A stretch of 64,000 bases of DNA from Enterococcus larvae (GCF_017830045.1 NZ_JAEDXU010000014.1:27015-91014), one strand, 5' to 3'; counted from the stretch's first letter, positions 36,812 through 45,526 are shown. Notes: generated by a model not told the origin, from the sequence alone. Numbers and translations: made by a program.

Positions 36812-37642
36812 TTATTTATATGCTAAGACAAATAGGTTTACATCGTCATTCACACAGGTTTGCAGCGTGATGCGTTCGCCGCCACCGGTTCCAACAGTCA
36901 GGTCCCAGACATCTTGTCCGCTAGAAACCTCTGTTCCATAATCGTTTACCTGCATAGTGGATTGTACAGTATAAGTTGTCGGTGTTCCGGCGCCATCTGT
37001 TACAATAATCTGGCTGCCGCTTCCTAGGCTGAATAATACAGAAAATGCACCTGGGTTATGTCCGATGATATGAGTATTGAGTCCGTCATCGCCAGATTGA
37101 ATAGCTGCTCCGCCCCATGTAGCGGCAACGCCGTTTGGATTACTGTCAATGATGCTTTGTCCGCTGCCTGTGCCACCATTTTGATATGGAATAGCTTGTC
37201 CTCCCATGTAAATGGTCATTGCTTGGTACGTAGGTGCACTAGTTTCAGCAACAGGCGCTGCTTGATCAGCAGCGACAGTTGAAACAGCAGCTGGCTCTAC
37301 CGATGCTGACACTGTTTCCTGCACTGGTGCAGCGACTTCAGCAACGGCTTCTGGTTCGGCGACTACCAGGGATTCCTCTGTTTCTGCTTCAATAGAGGGC
37401 GTAGTTGTTGATTGCACCACCTCAGCAGAGCTGGCTGTTGATTGAGTAGACGAGCTTGTTGAAGTCGAACTTGTTTCTGTACCTTCAGTCGTGCTTTTCT
37501 CTTCTAGCTGAGAAGAAGCTTCAACTGCTGAACGGATCGCTTCAGTATTTTCTGCAGCTACTGAATGATCAAAAATGGCTGCTCCGCTTAATAAGACAGC
37601 CGCTCCTATAGGTAATAATAATGCCCATGTTCTTTTTTTCAT
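36812..37642 (-). CDS. Secreted sortase-like domain protein without catalytic Arg
   Basis: A 276-aa secreted protein. A signal peptide (about 1-30, ending SVAAEN) is followed by a low-complexity Ser/Thr/Glu/Ala/Val-rich linker (about 31-135) and a C-terminal sortase-like domain. That domain has NTHIIGHNPGAF with the candidate catalytic His195, and ITLQTC with Cys263, the TLxTC motif of sortases. The protein ends 13 residues after the cysteine (VNDDVNLFVLAYK) with no arginine where sortases have the third catalytic residue. It also lacks a membrane anchor beyond the signal. It may be a secreted non-transpeptidase relative. Similar stand-alone proteins occur in enterococci, to my recollection. 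Confidence 0.7.
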   Translation of the reverse strand: MKKRTWALLLPIGAAVLLSGAAIFDHSVAAENTEAIRSAVEASSQLEEKSTTEGTETSSTSTSSSTQSTASSAEVVQSTTTPSIEAETEESLVVAEPEAVAEVAAPVQETVSASVEPAAVSTVAADQAAPVAETSAPTYQAMTIYMGGQAIPYQNGGTGSGQSIIDSNPNGVAATWGGAAIQSGDDGLNTHIIGHNPGAFSVLFSLGSGSQIIVTDGAGTPTTYTVQSTMQVNDYGTEVSSGQDVWDLTVGTGGGERITLQTCVNDDVNLFVLAYK

Positions 37643-37766
37643 GAAAATCCCTCCGATTTGGTGAGATCATCATTTATCGATAAACGCTAATCTTTTATTT
37701 ACGAATTCATCATAATGATTTTGTGTATTTAAAACCAATTCCTTGTTTATAAAAAGTATATAAAAC

Positions 37767-37775
37767 TGTTATAAT
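37767..37775 (+). promoter_or_regulatory. Extended -10 of the Mga-type gene
   Basis: TGTTATAAT, 72 bases before the GTG start. A TTGTTT at 37743 is too far for a standard -35. Confidence 0.5.
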
Positions 37776-37846
37776 TATTATAGAATCAAGGTGGATTCAT
37801 GTTTTTCTATAAAAAAGGGAAAAATTGAAATAGGGAGGTAATTGAG

Positions 37847-39340
37847 GTGGAGCGTTTACTATCAAACGAAATGAGTCGCCGAGTGTTGTTGCTGAATCGT
37901 TTATACAGTCAATCGGATTGGCTAACCTCTGAAAAGCTTGCCAGTAGTCTAAACTGTTCAAGTAAAACGTTGTTTTTAGATTGTCAATACTTGGAAGAGC
38001 GTTGGGGGAAATACCTGACGATTGAAATATCAAAGAAAAGCGGCATCAAGATGATTACTGCACCTCATCAATCGATACATGACATTTATGCTGAAATCAT
38101 CAAAGAGTCGCCGGCGTTTATCTTGCTGGAAGCTGTGTTTTTTCATCCAAATCATGAATCGGGTTATTTTGAAGAGAAGCTTTTCATGAGTAAATCAACT
38201 TTGTATCGTTTGACAAAGAAAATCAATGTTTCTTTATTTGATCGTAGCTTGAAGCTGGCACAAAAGCCGTTTTATCTATCTGGAAGGAATGAACGGCAGA
38301 TCCGTTATTTTTTTGCCGCCTATTTTCTTGAGGTTTATGGCATTCATTTCTGGCCGTTTTCTTTGGACAAAGAACGTATATTGGCATTTGTTCAAAAAAT
38401 AAATCAGGAATTTCAGCTGCAATTGACAGATATTCAAATCATACATATCGTTTTTTCTGTCGCAGTGACCATTATTCGGCAGCAGCAAGGGTATTATGTT
38501 CAGATTCCTTCAGCAGATAGAGGGGAACTGGTGAAGGAACAGCAAAAGCTTTTGGCCTATCAAAATGAAATTCATGGATTTACAGGGATGCCATCGGAAG
38601 AGATCGCCGATTGCTGGTATGAGGATTTCATTTATACCTTCTTTTGGTGGAATTTTGGGTGGAGCTCAAGACAGGAAAAGGAGAACGTGGTAGAGACGGG
38701 AAAGGTATTTGTAGAAACCGTCCAACAAGCTCTGACTGTCCCGGTTACGATGAAAAGTCAGGAAAAGATCATCCGTCTGTTTGAAAATACGTATGCGCTC
38801 CATAAGATATATCCTTTTAAAAAGTATATGATTTACGATCGTTTTTCCTTTTCAAGCAAATCGATTCGACAGAATTATGTTGTTTTTTCAGCGGTTGTTT
38901 TAAAAGCATTGAAGATCATGGAAGAACAAGAGCATTTCCCCTGGTGGACGATGTACAGAAATGAATTGCTCCATGAAGTGATCATCTATTGGGAAGATTT
39001 ACCAATCTATATGGATCAGCTGAGAAAAACTGTTTCTGTATTGGTTTTAAGCGATTTGGGACAGGAGCATGCGCACTCAATGGTCAACCAATTGAAAAGT
39101 GCTTTTCAGCATAAAGTTTCAGTCACCTATCAAAAACACGTAGCCCTTGATGCAGAAATAACCGGTTATCACTCTGCGGATCTGTATGTGAGTAATTATT
39201 TTGCTGAGGACTTGCCGGAAGAACAACTGATTGTTGTAGAGGATGTATTATCTTCCAAGGATTTGAATGATCTACGTGATTTCATTGATAGAGCTCGATT
39301 GATACAGCCGGAAAATATTCCTTATTTACAAAGTAAATAG
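37847..39340 (+). CDS. Mga-family helix-turn-helix regulator
   Basis: A 497-aa regulator resembling Mga/M protein trans-acting positive regulators. The N-terminal HTH (TSEKLASSLNCSSKTLFLDC near residues 28-47) is followed by a second HTH-like region (SKSTLYRLTKKINVSLFDRS near 115) and PRD-like helical segments; the C-terminal ~110 residues (RKTVSVLVLSDLGQEHAHSM) look like a degenerate EIIB-type module. Mga proteins control surface and virulence genes in streptococci and enterococci. The GTG start at 37847 is supported by AGGGAGGT about 10 bases upstream. It is divergent from the sortase-like surface gene, a possible target. Confidence 0.82.
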   Translation: MERLLSNEMSRRVLLLNRLYSQSDWLTSEKLASSLNCSSKTLFLDCQYLEERWGKYLTIEISKKSGIKMITAPHQSIHDIYAEIIKESPAFILLEAVFFHPNHESGYFEEKLFMSKSTLYRLTKKINVSLFDRSLKLAQKPFYLSGRNERQIRYFFAAYFLEVYGIHFWPFSLDKERILAFVQKINQEFQLQLTDIQIIHIVFSVAVTIIRQQQGYYVQIPSADRGELVKEQQKLLAYQNEIHGFTGMPSEEIADCWYEDFIYTFFWWNFGWSSRQEKENVVETGKVFVETVQQALTVPVTMKSQEKIIRLFENTYALHKIYPFKKYMIYDRFSFSSKSIRQNYVVFSAVVLKALKIMEEQEHFPWWTMYRNELLHEVIIYWEDLPIYMDQLRKTVSVLVLSDLGQEHAHSMVNQLKSAFQHKVSVTYQKHVALDAEITGYHSADLYVSNYFAEDLPEEQLIVVEDVLSSKDLNDLRDFIDRARLIQPENIPYLQSK

Positions 39341-39361
39341 CTTGAATCAGCATTTACTACA

Positions 39362-39467
39362 CAAAGAAGCTTTAAATGACCAGTTCAACTGTGCAGTGAC
39401 AAAAGAAAGTAGTTTTTTTGTCTAATTCTTTTGGAATGCGGCACACCGTCATTAAGGCTTCTTTTTT
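39362..39467 (+). terminator. Long nested hairpin, probable terminator of the Mga-type gene
   Basis: Arms 39362-39380 and 39448-39466 pair with one bulge and G-U pairs; an inner stem (39398-39404 with 39416-39422) lies in the loop, and the right arm ends in a T-run. The outer loop is unusually long for a terminator. Confidence 0.45.
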
Positions 39468-39512
39468 GCATGTTCAAAAGGGAGGAAGCATTAGCCGAAA
39501 GGAGATATTTTA

Positions 39513-39629
39513 ATGAACACCGCCCTTTTTGATATGCTTATCTACTTTAATCAATTATTGACTCTGCATTTCACTAAAGCCATGGCTCTAGTGAAAAATG
39601 TGATTCCTATAATTTGGGATGCAGTCTAG
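39513..39629 (+). CDS. Small hydrophobic peptide, 38 aa
   Basis: ATG 39513 with AAAGGAG 8-10 bases upstream. The product opens MNTALFDMLIYFNQLLTLHF and ends KNVIPIIWDAV; it is strongly hydrophobic with few charges and looks like one membrane-active helix. The middle of the ORF contains a near-perfect hairpin (39570-39595: TTCACTA/TAGTGAA arms with inner AGCC/GGCT). Size and hydrophobicity resemble type I toxins or small membrane regulators, but I do not recognise a family. An untranslated structured RNA is the alternative. Confidence 0.45.
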   Translation: MNTALFDMLIYFNQLLTLHFTKAMALVKNVIPIIWDAV

Positions 39630-39716
39630 TTTTGGCTTTCTAGTTTTTCAGGTTGCTTTTTATTTTTTCTATGGTATGGTTGATGGAGTTATGCTATTGG
39701 GAGGGGATTATCTTGC

Positions 39717-39755
39717 ATGAATGAGCTGGACACACGGAAGTGCCAGTCATCATGA
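39717..39755 (+). CDS. Putative 12-aa leader peptide
   Basis: ATG 39717 after GGGAGGGG encodes MNELDTRKCQSS. It overlaps a small CTGG..CCAG hairpin and the right inverted repeat, and precedes the 117-aa gene by about 50 bases. An overlapping ORF from ATG 39721 (20 codons) is equally possible. Weak evidence for either. Confidence 0.25.
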   Translation: MNELDTRKCQSS

Positions 39756-39806
39756 GGCTTCTTTGTGTCTTATTCGCGAATGAATAATAGATGAAGGAGA
39801 ATAGAC

Positions 39807-40160
39807 ATGATCATAGTTAAAGGAAACAATTCGAGAAAGATTGAAAATATTTGGGACGTAGTGAAGAAGGAACATTCCGGTAATAAGGTGGCAATTGTCA
39901 GCTATAAAGGCGGAATTCCTCATAACTTTGTGAGAGGGAAACAGATGCATGCATATGAAACCTTGGCTTCCGGCGATCTGCTGCAGGAAGTGGAGCAGTT
40001 TATGCATTCGATTCGCGGGCGATTTGAAGCAATTGTTTTGTACGTGAACTGTGAGCATCATTTAGTTGATTCAATCAAAGAAATCGCTGATAAGTACCAG
40101 CAGAAAGTATTTTTGACCGTTCATGACGATGAGACGATCTTAGCTATAGAGAATTACTAG
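39807..40160 (+). CDS. Conserved hypothetical protein, 117 aa
   Basis: A small soluble protein opening MIIVKGNNSRKIENIWDVVK, preceded by GAAGGAG. Alternating strand/helix pattern with AIVSYKGGIPHNF near residue 29, FEAIVLYVNCEHHLV near 72 and KVFLTVHDDE near 100 suggests a small alpha/beta domain. It contains two notable His-rich spots (CEHH, VHDD) but no motif I can name. It has its own terminator and follows the structured 410-base segment, and is convergent with the Crp/Fnr gene. I do not recognise the family. Confidence 0.7.
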   Translation: MIIVKGNNSRKIENIWDVVKKEHSGNKVAIVSYKGGIPHNFVRGKQMHAYETLASGDLLQEVEQFMHSIRGRFEAIVLYVNCEHHLVDSIKEIADKYQQKVFLTVHDDETILAIENY

Positions 40161-40171
40161 ACAGATCAATA

Positions 40172-40213
40172 TAAAACACCGGCAGTCGCTAGAGTCTGCT
40201 GGTGTATTTTTTT
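40172..40213 (+). terminator. Terminator after the 117-aa gene
   Basis: ACACCGGCAG (40176-40185) pairs with CTGCTGGTGT (40196-40205), followed by ATTTTTTT. Confidence 0.85.
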
Positions 40214-40269
40214 GAAAAACCAGTTTGAAAAAAATTTCCAGTATTCAATAGATCGAAAATTTCATCATT

Positions 40270-40938
40270 TTAATGATTAAGATTTTCAGCAAGTCTTTCT
40301 AATTCTTCAATGTTATGGATCAAATACGTACTTTTTTTCTTTTCTAAAATATTAGCGTCACGAAAGCTGGTTATGGTTCGTAAGAGGTGACGATAGCTTA
40401 CGTTTAAAATTGCAGCACAAGTCGTTAGCTGAAAGGAGAAAACACCATTTTTGTGATGCGCTAAAATGAATTTCGCCAGTCGTGTTTCCACAGGCTCTGT
40501 TAGGGAGTTTGCCAAATTGATTCCTGAATTTAGACGATAACTGAGAATTTGACATATATTTTGTAAAAACCGAACATCTCGTTGTAATGTTTTTCTGTAC
40601 TGATTCAAAGGGATTGCTACACAGACACATGGAGTCACAGCTTTGACACTGCTCTTAGGCAGCAGTCCCCATAAAGAAGAAGCTTCTCCAAGCGGTGTTC
40701 CCGGTTTTGTGTAGTCAATACAAATATTTTGAGTGCCGGAAGCATAGGAATACACCATCACTACGCCGTCTACTAAGAAATAAAGAAAGTCAGAAGCAGT
40801 TTCTGCATGAATAAGATGGTCACCTTTTTCAAAAGAATAAAGAGAGGACATAGCCAAAAGATCCGAGTCCATATAAGATTGTAATTCATGATTTTTTATG
40901 TAAGCTGATAAGCGTTCGACGTTTCGGATGTGTTTCAC
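40270..40938 (-). CDS. Crp/Fnr-family transcriptional regulator
   Basis: A 222-aa regulator with an N-terminal cyclic-nucleotide-binding-type beta-barrel (about 20-130; LLAMSSLYSFEKGDHLIHAE, then GTPLGEASSLWGL) and a C-terminal HTH (about 150-215; LTTCAAILNVSYRHLLRTIT). No cysteine cluster for an Fe-S centre is visible, and the nucleotide-contact Arg/Glu pattern is not intact, so the ligand is unclear. It is divergent from the PhnD-type importer operon 300 bases away and may control it. GAGTGG is the only purine-rich site upstream of the ATG on the minus strand. Confidence 0.85.
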   Translation of the reverse strand: MKHIRNVERLSAYIKNHELQSYMDSDLLAMSSLYSFEKGDHLIHAETASDFLYFLVDGVVMVYSYASGTQNICIDYTKPGTPLGEASSLWGLLPKSSVKAVTPCVCVAIPLNQYRKTLQRDVRFLQNICQILSYRLNSGINLANSLTEPVETRLAKFILAHHKNGVFSFQLTTCAAILNVSYRHLLRTITSFRDANILEKKKSTYLIHNIEELERLAENLNH

Positions 40939-41239
40939 GAAAAACCACTCCTTATGTATTTTGTTTTATTATAACTTAGAATCACTTCGCACTCAACACG
41001 AACGATATTCGTTGGTTTTCGTAAATTGTTTGTAAAAATTATGTAAAATAGGACACAGGTCACTTCCAAAAACCGAAAATCTTGCTATTATTTAATCGTA
41101 CGATATGAAACTGTTGAATAAGCCAATAAGCTGTGATGGAACTTAGTGAGAACTTGCTGATTGAAAGTCATTTTCGTGACAGCATTCCAAATTATTTAAC
41201 GGTATTCATGTAGAAATTAATTTCCTAGGAGGAGAAAAG
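40939..41239. promoter_or_regulatory. Divergent regulatory region, Crp/Fnr gene and phn-type operon
   Basis: An extended -10 TGCTATTAT at 41083-41091 is the best candidate promoter for the importer operon. A perfect 10-bp palindrome ATCGTACGAT (41095-41104) covers the expected transcription start, and ACGAA-N5-TTCGT lies near 41000. Either could be an operator. The 5' leader is about 140 bases. Confidence 0.45.
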
Positions 41240-42166
41240 ATGCAGTTCAGGCAATTGGTGAGAGGTTTTATGGGGGTTATGCTGCTGGCAGCACTAACTG
41301 GATGCGGATCAGGTGATTCAGGAAGTTCAAATGAGGCCGCTAAAGAAAAATTGGTTGTTCAGTTTGTACCAACGAATAATGATGGAACAATGGAAGCTAA
41401 AGCAAAACCATTTGCTGAATATCTCTCTAAAAAATTGGATCGTGAGGTAGAAGTGACTTTAGCGACAGACTATTCTACTATTGTTGAAGCAATGGGCTCA
41501 GGACAAGTAGACATTGGAATCATGCCTCCAGCGGCTTATGTTCAAGCAAAAGATATGGATGCAGCAGAAGCTATCCTAACTTCTCAGCTTGGTGATTACG
41601 ATCAGGAGACTGGGCTGCCGTTAGAGGGAGAACTGACGAACACTTTCAAAGGGGAAATATTAGTTCGTGAAGATAGTGATTTAAATAAATTGACAGATTT
41701 GAAAGGGAAAAAAATTGCTACACTGAGTCCTAATTCAGCCAGTGGCTACATCTATCCGGTTGCAGAGTTGAAGGATGCAGGAGTCGATCCGACAACAGAA
41801 GCAACTTTGACAACTGTAAACGATATCCCTAGTGAGATAACTGCAGTATTGAATGGTCAAATGGATGCGGCTTTCGTGTTCGAAGGAGCCAGAAATGTGT
41901 TTGCTTCAAGCTTTTCTGATAATGATTTATTCAAAGATTTAAAAGTACTTTATCTTACAGAAGGCGATATTCCGAATGATGCGATTGCAGTACAGCCAGC
42001 AATGGATGACAAGCTAAAGGAAGAAATCAAAGAAGTTTTCCTTGGGATGAAGGATGATGAGGATGGCGCAGAAGCGATGTCACTATGGGGACATCAAGGG
42101 TATGAAGAAGCTGCTGATTCTGCCTATGACACCATTCGCGAATATACAGAAAAAGCAGCGGAATAA
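41240..42166 (+). CDS. phnD: Phosphate/phosphite/phosphonate-type ABC binding lipoprotein
   Basis: A 308-aa PhnD-family lipoprotein with lipobox LAALTGC (Cys22). The mature part opens LVVQFVPTNNDGTMEAKAKP (PhnD usually has VP..) and contains GSGQVDIGIMPPAAYVQAKD near residue 88 and LKGKKIATLSPNSASGYIYP near 155, the ligand-lobe blocks of the family. AGGAGGAG precedes the ATG. PhnD-type proteins bind phosphonates, phosphite, phosphate or phosphate esters; the two phosphoesterases nearby favour an ester. A strong hairpin follows the gene, which would let the binding protein be made in excess. Confidence 0.88.
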   Translation: MQFRQLVRGFMGVMLLAALTGCGSGDSGSSNEAAKEKLVVQFVPTNNDGTMEAKAKPFAEYLSKKLDREVEVTLATDYSTIVEAMGSGQVDIGIMPPAAYVQAKDMDAAEAILTSQLGDYDQETGLPLEGELTNTFKGEILVREDSDLNKLTDLKGKKIATLSPNSASGYIYPVAELKDAGVDPTTEATLTTVNDIPSEITAVLNGQMDAAFVFEGARNVFASSFSDNDLFKDLKVLYLTEGDIPNDAIAVQPAMDDKLKEEIKEVFLGMKDDEDGAEAMSLWGHQGYEEAADSAYDTIREYTEKAAE

Positions 42167-42176
42167 GACTTAGATG

Positions 42177-42211
42177 AATAAGGTTGTGACATATTTTGTC
42201 ACAGCCTCATT
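42177..42211 (+). terminator. Intercistronic hairpin between phnD and phnC
   Basis: A 15-bp stem (42177-42191 with 42197-42211, G-U pairs included) and 5-base loop. No proper T-run follows, so it is more likely a partial terminator or an mRNA-stabilising element than a full stop. Confidence 0.65.
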
Positions 42212-42230
42212 CGCTGAAAAATGGAGAAAA

Positions 42231-42995
42231 ATGATGATTATTTTTGATAACGTTTCGAAGGTTTATCCAAATGGAGTAAAAGGGCTTCAGAATATTAACT
42301 TGACGATCGATGATGGTGAGTTCGTTTCTATTATTGGCTTGAGTGGGGCGGGAAAGAGCACGTTGCTGCGTTCAATCAATCGTCTGGTTCCAATCACAGA
42401 TGGAGAAATCCGAATAGATGGAACATCAATTACCAATGCTGATAAAAAGGAGCTGCGTTTGCTTCGTCGACAAATTGGTCTGATCTCACAAAGCTTCAAT
42501 CTTGTAAAACGTAGTACCGTTCAGAAGAATGTTTTATCTGGACGCTTGGGCTATTATACAACGATAAAAAGTATTTTTGGTTTATTTACAAAAGAGGATT
42601 ATCAACGAACAAAAGAAGCACTGGAAACTGTTGGATTATCAGATAAGCTTCATTCTCGTAGTGATGAGTTAAGCGGTGGTCAACAACAAAGAGTGTCAAT
42701 TGCCCGAGCATTAGTTCAGCAGGCTTCGATAATTTTAGCAGATGAACCAGTGGCATCCTTAGACCCTATCACCACCCAAAAGGTCATGCAGGACTTGAAA
42801 AAAATCAATCAGACTTTGAATAAAACAGTAATCGTCAATCTCCACTCGGTATCACTTGCTCGTGAATTCTCAACGCGAGTCATAGCCCTAAAATCTGGAG
42901 AAGTAGTTTTTGACGGTGCACCTGCCGCTTTGACTGATGAGCGCTTAGAGGAGATCTATGGTAAAGCGATCTTTGAAGAAAAGGCAGGGGATTAA
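42231..42995 (+). CDS. phnC: PhnC-type ABC transporter ATP-binding protein
   Basis: A 254-aa ATPase from ATG 42231 (ATGATG with GGAG upstream); an apparent start 19 codons earlier lies inside the intercistronic hairpin. Walker [10 protein letters not shown] at about residue 36, signature LSGGQQQR and Walker [14 protein letters not shown] are all intact, followed by the H-loop NLHSVSLA. It energises the two PhnE-type permeases encoded next. Confidence 0.92.
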   Translation: MMIIFDNVSKVYPNGVKGLQNINLTIDDGEFVSIIGLSGAGKSTLLRSINRLVPITDGEIRIDGTSITNADKKELRLLRRQIGLISQSFNLVKRSTVQKNVLSGRLGYYTTIKSIFGLFTKEDYQRTKEALETVGLSDKLHSRSDELSGGQQQRVSIARALVQQASIILADEPVASLDPITTQKVMQDLKKINQTLNKTVIVNLHSVSLAREFSTRVIALKSGEVVFDGAPAALTDERLEEIYGKAIFEEKAGD

Positions 42996-42997
42996 AT

Positions 42998-43777
42998 GTG
43001 AAATTGAAAGATACCATTCACTTTAATTGGTACAAACAGCTGCTGATTCTGCTTATCCTATTGATTTGTTTATTCAGCAGCATCCAGATCACAAATGCAG
43101 ATTTTTCTAAAGTGTTCACAAACTCAAGTCAGGTCACTGCCTTTTTATCACGCTTTGTTCATCCGGAGTTTAGCTATTTTGTAAAGCTGATCAATCCCAT
43201 GATCAAAACCCTGCAAATGTCCTTATTGGGTACAACGATTGGTGTGTGTCTCGCTATACCTGTGAGCTTTCTTGCCACGACAACGATTACAGAAAATCGC
43301 TGGCTGTCAACGATTTTCCGCTTTTTTCTAGGCTTGATTCGGACGATTCCAACATTACTTTTGGCAGCACTGTTTGTAGCTGTTTTTGGGATCGGCGAAG
43401 CAACAGGGGTGTTGACGATTGCAGTTTTTACATTTGGTATGGTGTCACAGCTGATGTTTCAAGCCATTGAAACGATTGACTATGGTCCTATCGAAGCAGC
43501 AGCAGCTGTGGGAGCCACTAAGCTTCAGATTGCTGTCTGGTCGGTCGCTCCTCAAGTCATGAGCCAATTTGCTAGTTACGCATTTTATGCGTTTGAAGTG
43601 AATGTACGTGCTTCTACTGTTCTTGGTTATGTAGGTGCAGGTGGGATCGGCGTTATTTTGAACTCTTCATTAGCATTGCTAAAATATGAACGTGTGTCGA
43701 TCATTATCTTGACGATTTTAGTTACTGTGACGATTGTTGATAAGTTAAGTGAACGAGTTAGGAGGTCTTTCCTATGA
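42998..43777 (+). CDS. phnE: PhnE-type ABC permease 1
   Basis: A 259-aa permease with about six transmembrane segments. GLIRTIPTLLLAALFVAVFG and the EAA-like GPIEAAAAVGATKLQIAVWS loop (near residue 163), then VLGYVGAGGIGVIL, are PhnE blocks. The GTG start at 42998 follows AGGGGA. Its end overlaps the second permease by 4 bases. Confidence 0.9.
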   Translation: MKLKDTIHFNWYKQLLILLILLICLFSSIQITNADFSKVFTNSSQVTAFLSRFVHPEFSYFVKLINPMIKTLQMSLLGTTIGVCLAIPVSFLATTTITENRWLSTIFRFFLGLIRTIPTLLLAALFVAVFGIGEATGVLTIAVFTFGMVSQLMFQAIETIDYGPIEAAAAVGATKLQIAVWSVAPQVMSQFASYAFYAFEVNVRASTVLGYVGAGGIGVILNSSLALLKYERVSIIILTILVTVTIVDKLSERVRRSFL

Positions 43778-44556
43778 TCCTTCGTGAGATAAGTAAAAAG
43801 ACATTGGTCTTTTGGGGTTTATTGATTGTACTGCTTATTTGGTCGGCGCTGAGCATTGATTATTCCGGATTAAGTACATTTTCTCTTTCGATGGGGATGG
43901 ATGTGCTGCGCGGCTTAAGTCAACCGGATTGGGGATTTTTCTATGATGGGAGCGGAGAAGATTTAGTAAGTTTACTTTTACTGACACTCGGGATTGCCTG
44001 CTTGGGAACGATGATTGCAACAGTCCTAGCATTGCCTCTAACGCTGCTAAGCGCAGTGAATCTTTGGGGAAATCATCCTTGGGTAACAAAAATAGGGAAA
44101 TTTGTGTGTAATGTTTTACGGGCATTTCCAGAATTAGTTTTTGCCATTATCTTTGTTAAGGTAGTTGGACCTGGTCCTTTTGCCGGAGTTATGGCAATCG
44201 GTATCCATCAAGTAGGGATGCTGGGGAAATTGTTTACAGAAGAAATGGAAGCAATGAATGAGGACTTGGTTGAAGAAGCAGAAGCGGTCGGTGCCAATTT
44301 CTGGCAGACAGTATTTTTTGTAAGGGTTCCTTATTTAATGCCGATATACAGTTCTTTAGCATTAAACCATTTTGAAATTGCTGTTAGAAGTGCAGCAACT
44401 CTTGGGCTGGTTGGTGCAGGAGGGATCGGGGCCCCATTGATTTTTGCTATTCAAACCCGTACTTGGAGTAAGGTCAGTATTATTTTGCTTGGAGTTGTGA
44501 TCACCGTGTTCATTTTGGATCAGGTGACGGGAATAATAAGAAAGAAATTGAGATGA
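43774..44556 (+). CDS. phnE: PhnE-type ABC permease 2
   Basis: A 260-aa paralogue of the previous gene with the same blocks: NVLRAFPELVFAIIFVKVVG, the EAEAVGANFWQTVFFVRVP coupling loop and LGLVGAGGIGAPL. Two non-identical permeases form the channel. The ATG overlaps the preceding stop, and its own stop overlaps the phosphoesterase start by 4 bases, so all are one tightly coupled operon. Confidence 0.9.
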   Translation: MILREISKKTLVFWGLLIVLLIWSALSIDYSGLSTFSLSMGMDVLRGLSQPDWGFFYDGSGEDLVSLLLLTLGIACLGTMIATVLALPLTLLSAVNLWGNHPWVTKIGKFVCNVLRAFPELVFAIIFVKVVGPGPFAGVMAIGIHQVGMLGKLFTEEMEAMNEDLVEEAEAVGANFWQTVFFVRVPYLMPIYSSLALNHFEIAVRSAATLGLVGAGGIGAPLIFAIQTRTWSKVSIILLGVVITVFILDQVTGIIRKKLR

Positions 44557-45362
44557 AGATGAATTTATTGCATATATCAGATATACATTTCCGTAGAGAA
44601 TATGAAGTAGGTCAAGAAGGCTACAAAGGCATGTTGGCTAAAATGGAAAATCCATTGATTCAATTGGAGCAATGCTTGCAAAAGGCGAAGCAGCAGGAAG
44701 CAATCGATCTAGTCATTATTAGCGGCGACCTAACGGAAGACGGTGAAGTAGAAGATTACCGCTTCTTAAAGGAATGGCTGCGGTCTGCTTTAGGTAATAC
44801 AGATATTATCGTTACTTTAGGAAATCATGATATCAAAGAGAATTTCCGAATAGGCTGGTGTGAAGAAAGAGCATCAGATTTTCCGTATAATCAGGTGATT
44901 ACTTATCCTGATTTTACTATTGTTTCTTTTGATAATTCTTCCTACGGGAAAGATGATGGAGTCGTGAGTGAGCAGCAGTTTCGTTGGCTGGAGGAAACAT
45001 TAGTAAAATTGACGGATGAACCAATCATACTAGTCACTCATCATCATTTGCTGAGCCAGCAAAGCAGCATACCGAGGTGGCCCGGTACTGAACGCTTTTT
45101 GACATTGATTGACTCTTCTAACATTCTCTGTATTTTGAATGGGCATACACATCATTCATTTATAAGCAGCGTCAACGGAATACCCTATTTCACTGCAGCA
45201 AGCATGTCATTTGCCGGAGATGATCTGGGTGACGGTGTTGTAAGCTTTGAAAACCGATACGGTTATAATCTTTACTGCTTTGAACAAGGTAAAATGATAC
45301 GTCAAATTTCTGAAACAAATTTTTCGAAACATGTATTGAAAATAGTTGATATGCGAAAGTAA
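44553..45362 (+). CDS. Calcineurin-like metallophosphoesterase
   Basis: A 269-aa cytoplasmic metallophosphoesterase with all dinuclear metal motifs: HISDIHF at residues 6-12, ISGDLTEDGE near 53, TLGNHD near 88, VTHHH near 166 and NGHTHHS near 195. The pattern is closest to the cAMP phosphodiesterase/GpdQ-type branch, which cleaves phosphodiesters such as glycerophosphodiesters. It overlaps the second PhnE gene by 4 bases, so it probably acts on the imported compound. The substrate is inferred, not shown. Confidence 0.88.
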   Translation: MKMNLLHISDIHFRREYEVGQEGYKGMLAKMENPLIQLEQCLQKAKQQEAIDLVIISGDLTEDGEVEDYRFLKEWLRSALGNTDIIVTLGNHDIKENFRIGWCEERASDFPYNQVITYPDFTIVSFDNSSYGKDDGVVSEQQFRWLEETLVKLTDEPIILVTHHHLLSQQSSIPRWPGTERFLTLIDSSNILCILNGHTHHSFISSVNGIPYFTAASMSFAGDDLGDGVVSFENRYGYNLYCFEQGKMIRQISETNFSKHVLKIVDMRK

Positions 45363-45526
45363 TCAAAAAAGTGCATAACAATGAATTTCTAAAGCTGCTC
45401 TATCCTGTGGTTATTGATGAAAAAGAGTAAGAGTGTAGAAAGATAGTCAAAATGAAAATCAACCTACCTGCGGGAGTGGACCAGTCAAGATATTTTGAAC
45501 CAAGTACCTAAAGAGGAGAGACAGAA

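Larger units (their letters stand above)
39359..39768. repeat. Segment bounded by 12-bp inverted repeats
   Basis: ACACAAAGAAGC at 39359-39370 and its exact complement at 39757-39768, with a weaker ATGAC/GTCAT extension, bound 410 bases. A third, related copy (GTCATTAAGGCTTCTTTTTT) ends at 39467 and can pair with the left arm as a terminator-like long hairpin after the Mga-type gene. The segment contains the small peptide gene. It could be a MITE-like unit or an RNA-folding element. Confidence 0.45.

Noticed and set aside
36649..36870. 73-aa plus-strand ORF
   Set aside because: It crosses the terminator between GH78 and the sortase-like gene and overlaps the latter's 3' end; no ribosome site.
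39417..39470. Riboswitch or T-box leader
   Set aside because: No T-box consensus or known riboswitch core recognised; the structure is better described as a long terminator-like hairpin.
42174..42230. Longer PhnC start
   Set aside because: The extra codons lie within the intercistronic hairpin, and homologues begin near MMIIFDN.
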